From contig CAUAWV010000032.1 in NCBI GenBank assembly GCA_958433005.1, forward strand, positions 1 to 26,194: a DNA stretch of 26,194 bases, written 5' to 3'. Source of the DNA: an uncultured Collinsella sp. Lineage in GTDB: Bacteria; Actinomycetota; Coriobacteriia; Coriobacteriales; Coriobacteriaceae. The notes under the pieces were generated by a model. That model made no database searches. It saw only the letters and a program-made list of their open reading frames with translations, and was not told where the DNA came from. The position numbers and the translations under genes were made by a program. This document shows, piece by piece, positions 24,151 through 26,194 of the stretch. Each line of letters begins with the position of its first letter. Position 1 is the stretch's first letter.

Positions 24151-26194
24151 CTAGGCGTTGCGCTTGGCCTCGAGCTTGGCCTGAGCGGCAGCTAGGCGCG
24201 CGAGGGGCACGCGGTAGGGCGAGCAGGACACATAGTCCACATCGGCCACGTTAAACAGGCCCTTGATGGACTTGGGGTCGCCGCCGTGCTCGCCGCACAC
24301 GCCAAAGTGCATGCCAGGGTTGGTGGCGCGACCCTTTTCGACGGCCATGCGCACGAGCTCCAGCACCGCCGTATCGATGGTCTCGAAGGGGTTGTCCTTC
24401 AGGATCTTCTTGTGCAGGTACAGCGGGATGAACTTGGCCTCGGCGTCGTCGCGCGAGAAGCCAAAGGTCGTCTGGGTGAGGTCGTTGGTGCCAAAGCAGA
24501 AGAAATCTGCGTGATGGGCGATCTCGTCGGCGACCATGCAGGCGCGCGGCAGCTCGAGCATCGTGCCCACGGGAATGTTGAGCTCAACGCCCTCTTCAGC
24601 GGAAACCTCGGCGATTACGCGCTCAATGACCTCGCGGGTCTGAACATGCTCGGCCGTGATGGAGACGAGCGGAACCATGATCTCGGGGCGCGGGTCGACG
24701 CCCTCCTTGATAAGGCGGGCAGCGGCCGTGGCGACGGCGCGAACCTGCATGAGAGGCAGATCGCTAAAGACGACGGACAGGCGCACGCCGCGCAAGCCCA
24801 GCATGGGGTTGGACTCGACCATGCCGTCAATGCGACGCAGGCGGGCGCGCAGGGCAGTGAGCTCCTCCTCGGGAGCGCCGGCGGCCTCCTTCTTGGTGAT
24901 GGCGACCTCGAGCTCGCGAGGATTATCCAGGAACTCATGAAGCGGCGGATCGAGCAGGCGGACGACCACATCGCGACCGGACATGGTCTTGAACATCGCC
25001 AGGAAGTCCTCGGTCTGAACCTTGAGCAGGTCGGCCAGGGCCTGCTGCTTCACGGCCTCATCGTCAGACAGGATAAAGCTCTGGATGATGTTCTTGCGAT
25101 CGCCCAGGAACATGTGCTCGGTGCGGCACAGACCGATGGCCTCGGCGCCAAACTCAAGAGCGAGCTCGGCATCCTCGGGGTTGTCGGCGTTGACGCGCAC
25201 GTGGTTGGCGTGACCGTCGGCCTCGTCCAAACGGATCTCATCGGCCCAGGACAGGATGGTGTCCAGGTCGCCGGTGAGCTCTGCAGAGACCAGGTCGACC
25301 GCGCCGTCGACGACGATACCCTGGGTGCCGTCGATGGAGATGACATCACCCTCGCGCAGCACGCGGTCGCTGCCCTCGATGTGCACGACCTTCTCGGCAG
25401 CGTCGATATGGAAGCACTCGACACCGCAGACGCAGGGCGTACCCATGCCGCGGGCGATAACGGCGGCATGGCTCGTCTTGCCGCCATGGCTGGTCAGGAT
25501 GCCCTCGGCGGCGACCATGCCCTTCAGGTCGTCGGGGTTGGTCTCCCAGCGGACCAGAATGACCTTGTGGCCCTCGGCGGAACACGCGACGGCGTCATCA
25601 CTCGAGAACACGACCTCGCCCACGGCGGCACCGGGGCTGGCGTTAAGGCCGCTGGCCAGGGCCTCGTACTTCTTGGAGGAGTCGAACTGCGGGTGCAGGA
25701 GCTGATCGAGCTGCGCGGGATCGATGCGGCTCACGGCCTCCTCGCGGGTGATGAGGCCCTCCTCGACCATCTCGATAGCGATGCGCAGCGCGGCGGTAGC
25801 GGTGCGCTTGCCCACGCGGGTCTGAAGCATCCAAAGTTTACCCTGCGCGATGGTGAATTCGATATCGCACATATCGCGGTAATGATCCTCGAGCGTCAGG
25901 AACACGCGCTCGAGCTCCTCACCAGCGGACTCGAGGCCCGGGGTGGTCTTGAGGTCGGCGATGGGCTCAGTGTTGCGGATGCCGGCGACGACGTCCTCGC
26001 CCTGGGCATTCACCAAAAAGTCGCCATAGAACTCCTTGGTGCCGTCGGCCGGGTTGCGCGTAAAGGCGACGCCGGTCGCAGAGGTCTCGCCCTTGTTGCC
26101 AAAGGCCATAGCCTGGACGTTGACGGCGGTACCGAGCTCGTCAGAGATGCCGTGCTGTTTGCGGTAAATGCAGGCACGCTCGTTCATCCAGCTG
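24151..26194 (-). CDS. ppdK: Pyruvate, phosphate dikinase, 5' part outside the window
   Basis: PPDK interconverts pyruvate, ATP and phosphate with PEP, AMP and pyrophosphate; in anaerobes it often works in the glycolytic direction or for PEP supply. The 681 codons present cover the end of the ATP-grasp domain (WMNERACIYRK..., ATGVAFTRNPADG), the swivelling phosphohistidine domain with the catalytic His in GGKTSHAAVIARG (codon 25468-25470), and the complete PEP/pyruvate TIM barrel with VRLLDPPLHEFL, GLRGVRLS, FGTNDLTQ and the catalytic Cys in VCGEHGGD. The frame is open through the right edge, so the ATG at 26187 is internal; about 200 N-terminal residues are missing. It is followed by a hairpin, then rplS. 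Confidence 0.96.
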   Translation of the reverse strand, partial: SWMNERACIYRKQHGISDELGTAVNVQAMAFGNKGETSATGVAFTRNPADGTKEFYGDFLVNAQGEDVVAGIRNTEPIADLKTTPGLESAGEELERVFLTLEDHYRDMCDIEFTIAQGKLWMLQTRVGKRTATAALRIAIEMVEEGLITREEAVSRIDPAQLDQLLHPQFDSSKKYEALASGLNASPGAAVGEVVFSSDDAVACSAEGHKVILVRWETNPDDLKGMVAAEGILTSHGGKTSHAAVIARGMGTPCVCGVECFHIDAAEKVVHIEGSDRVLREGDVISIDGTQGIVVDGAVDLVSAELTGDLDTILSWADEIRLDEADGHANHVRVNADNPEDAELALEFGAEAIGLCRTEHMFLGDRKNIIQSFILSDDEAVKQQALADLLKVQTEDFLAMFKTMSGRDVVVRLLDPPLHEFLDNPRELEVAITKKEAAGAPEEELTALRARLRRIDGMVESNPMLGLRGVRLSVVFSDLPLMQVRAVATAAARLIKEGVDPRPEIMVPLVSITAEHVQTREVIERVIAEVSAEEGVELNIPVGTMLELPRACMVADEIAHHADFFCFGTNDLTQTTFGFSRDDAEAKFIPLYLHKKILKDNPFETIDTAVLELVRMAVEKGRATNPGMHFGVCGEHGGDPKSIKGLFNVADVDYVSCSPYRVPLARLAAAQAKLEAKRNA

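Noticed and set aside
1..26194. tRNA, rRNA, insertion sequence or prophage
   Set aside because: I saw no tRNA T-loop pattern, rRNA segment, transposase or phage gene. The Xer protein fits the chromosomal housekeeping type given its neighbours.

Overview
The window looks like a chromosomal segment of a strictly fermentative, high-GC Gram-positive gut bacterium of the Coriobacteriia, most like Collinsella. I infer this from gene content and order, the GC-rich codon use, and the pairing of a bifunctional AdhE with pyruvate phosphate dikinase (PPDK). No database was searched.

Left end (1-2845, minus strand): the 5' part of a large secreted surface protein whose 3' end lies outside the window. 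It has a signal peptide, an acidic Ser/Asn/Asp-rich linker, about 760 residues of beta-strand-rich (beta-helix-like) sequence, and InlB-B/List_Bact_rpt type repeats. A run of ten G residues (coding strand, 2675 to 2666) just after the signal peptide puts the leader out of frame with an otherwise fully open body of about 890 codons. One G fewer would join them. This is the best candidate in the window for an undescribed system: phase-variable ON/OFF switching of a surface adhesin. A sequencing error is the main alternative.

2846-3291: a 446-bp divergent control region holding a CRP-spaced palindrome, a tandem 11-bp repeat and a 28-bp palindrome next to a possible adhE promoter. 3292-6793 (plus strand): adhE, then a kinase-fold phosphotransferase of unknown substrate.

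6898-24151: a long minus-strand housekeeping block. Read in its own direction it runs ppdK (partial), rplS-rnhB, yraN-comM-dprA-trmFO-xer, rpsB-tsf, and pyrH-frr-uppS-cdsA-dxr-rseP-ispG-proS. Terminator-like hairpins separate these units. Within units, starts and stops overlap or lie a few bases apart, and Shine-Dalgarno (SD) sequences often sit in the end of the preceding gene. The units join translation (S2, EF-Ts, RRF, L19, ProS), isoprenoid and lipid precursor supply for the envelope (Dxr, IspG, UppS, CdsA), membrane proteolysis (RseP), and DNA processing or recombination (ComM, DprA, YraN, RNase HII, Xer).

Oddities in this otherwise ordinary block are a winged-helix-like insert in RseP, a Xer recombinase whose conserved N-terminus extends upstream of any ATG/GTG/TTG, and an rpsB leader with mutually exclusive hairpins over its SD. 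Several start sites given here are shorter than the longest open frame because the SD and neighbouring stop codons favour the internal start.
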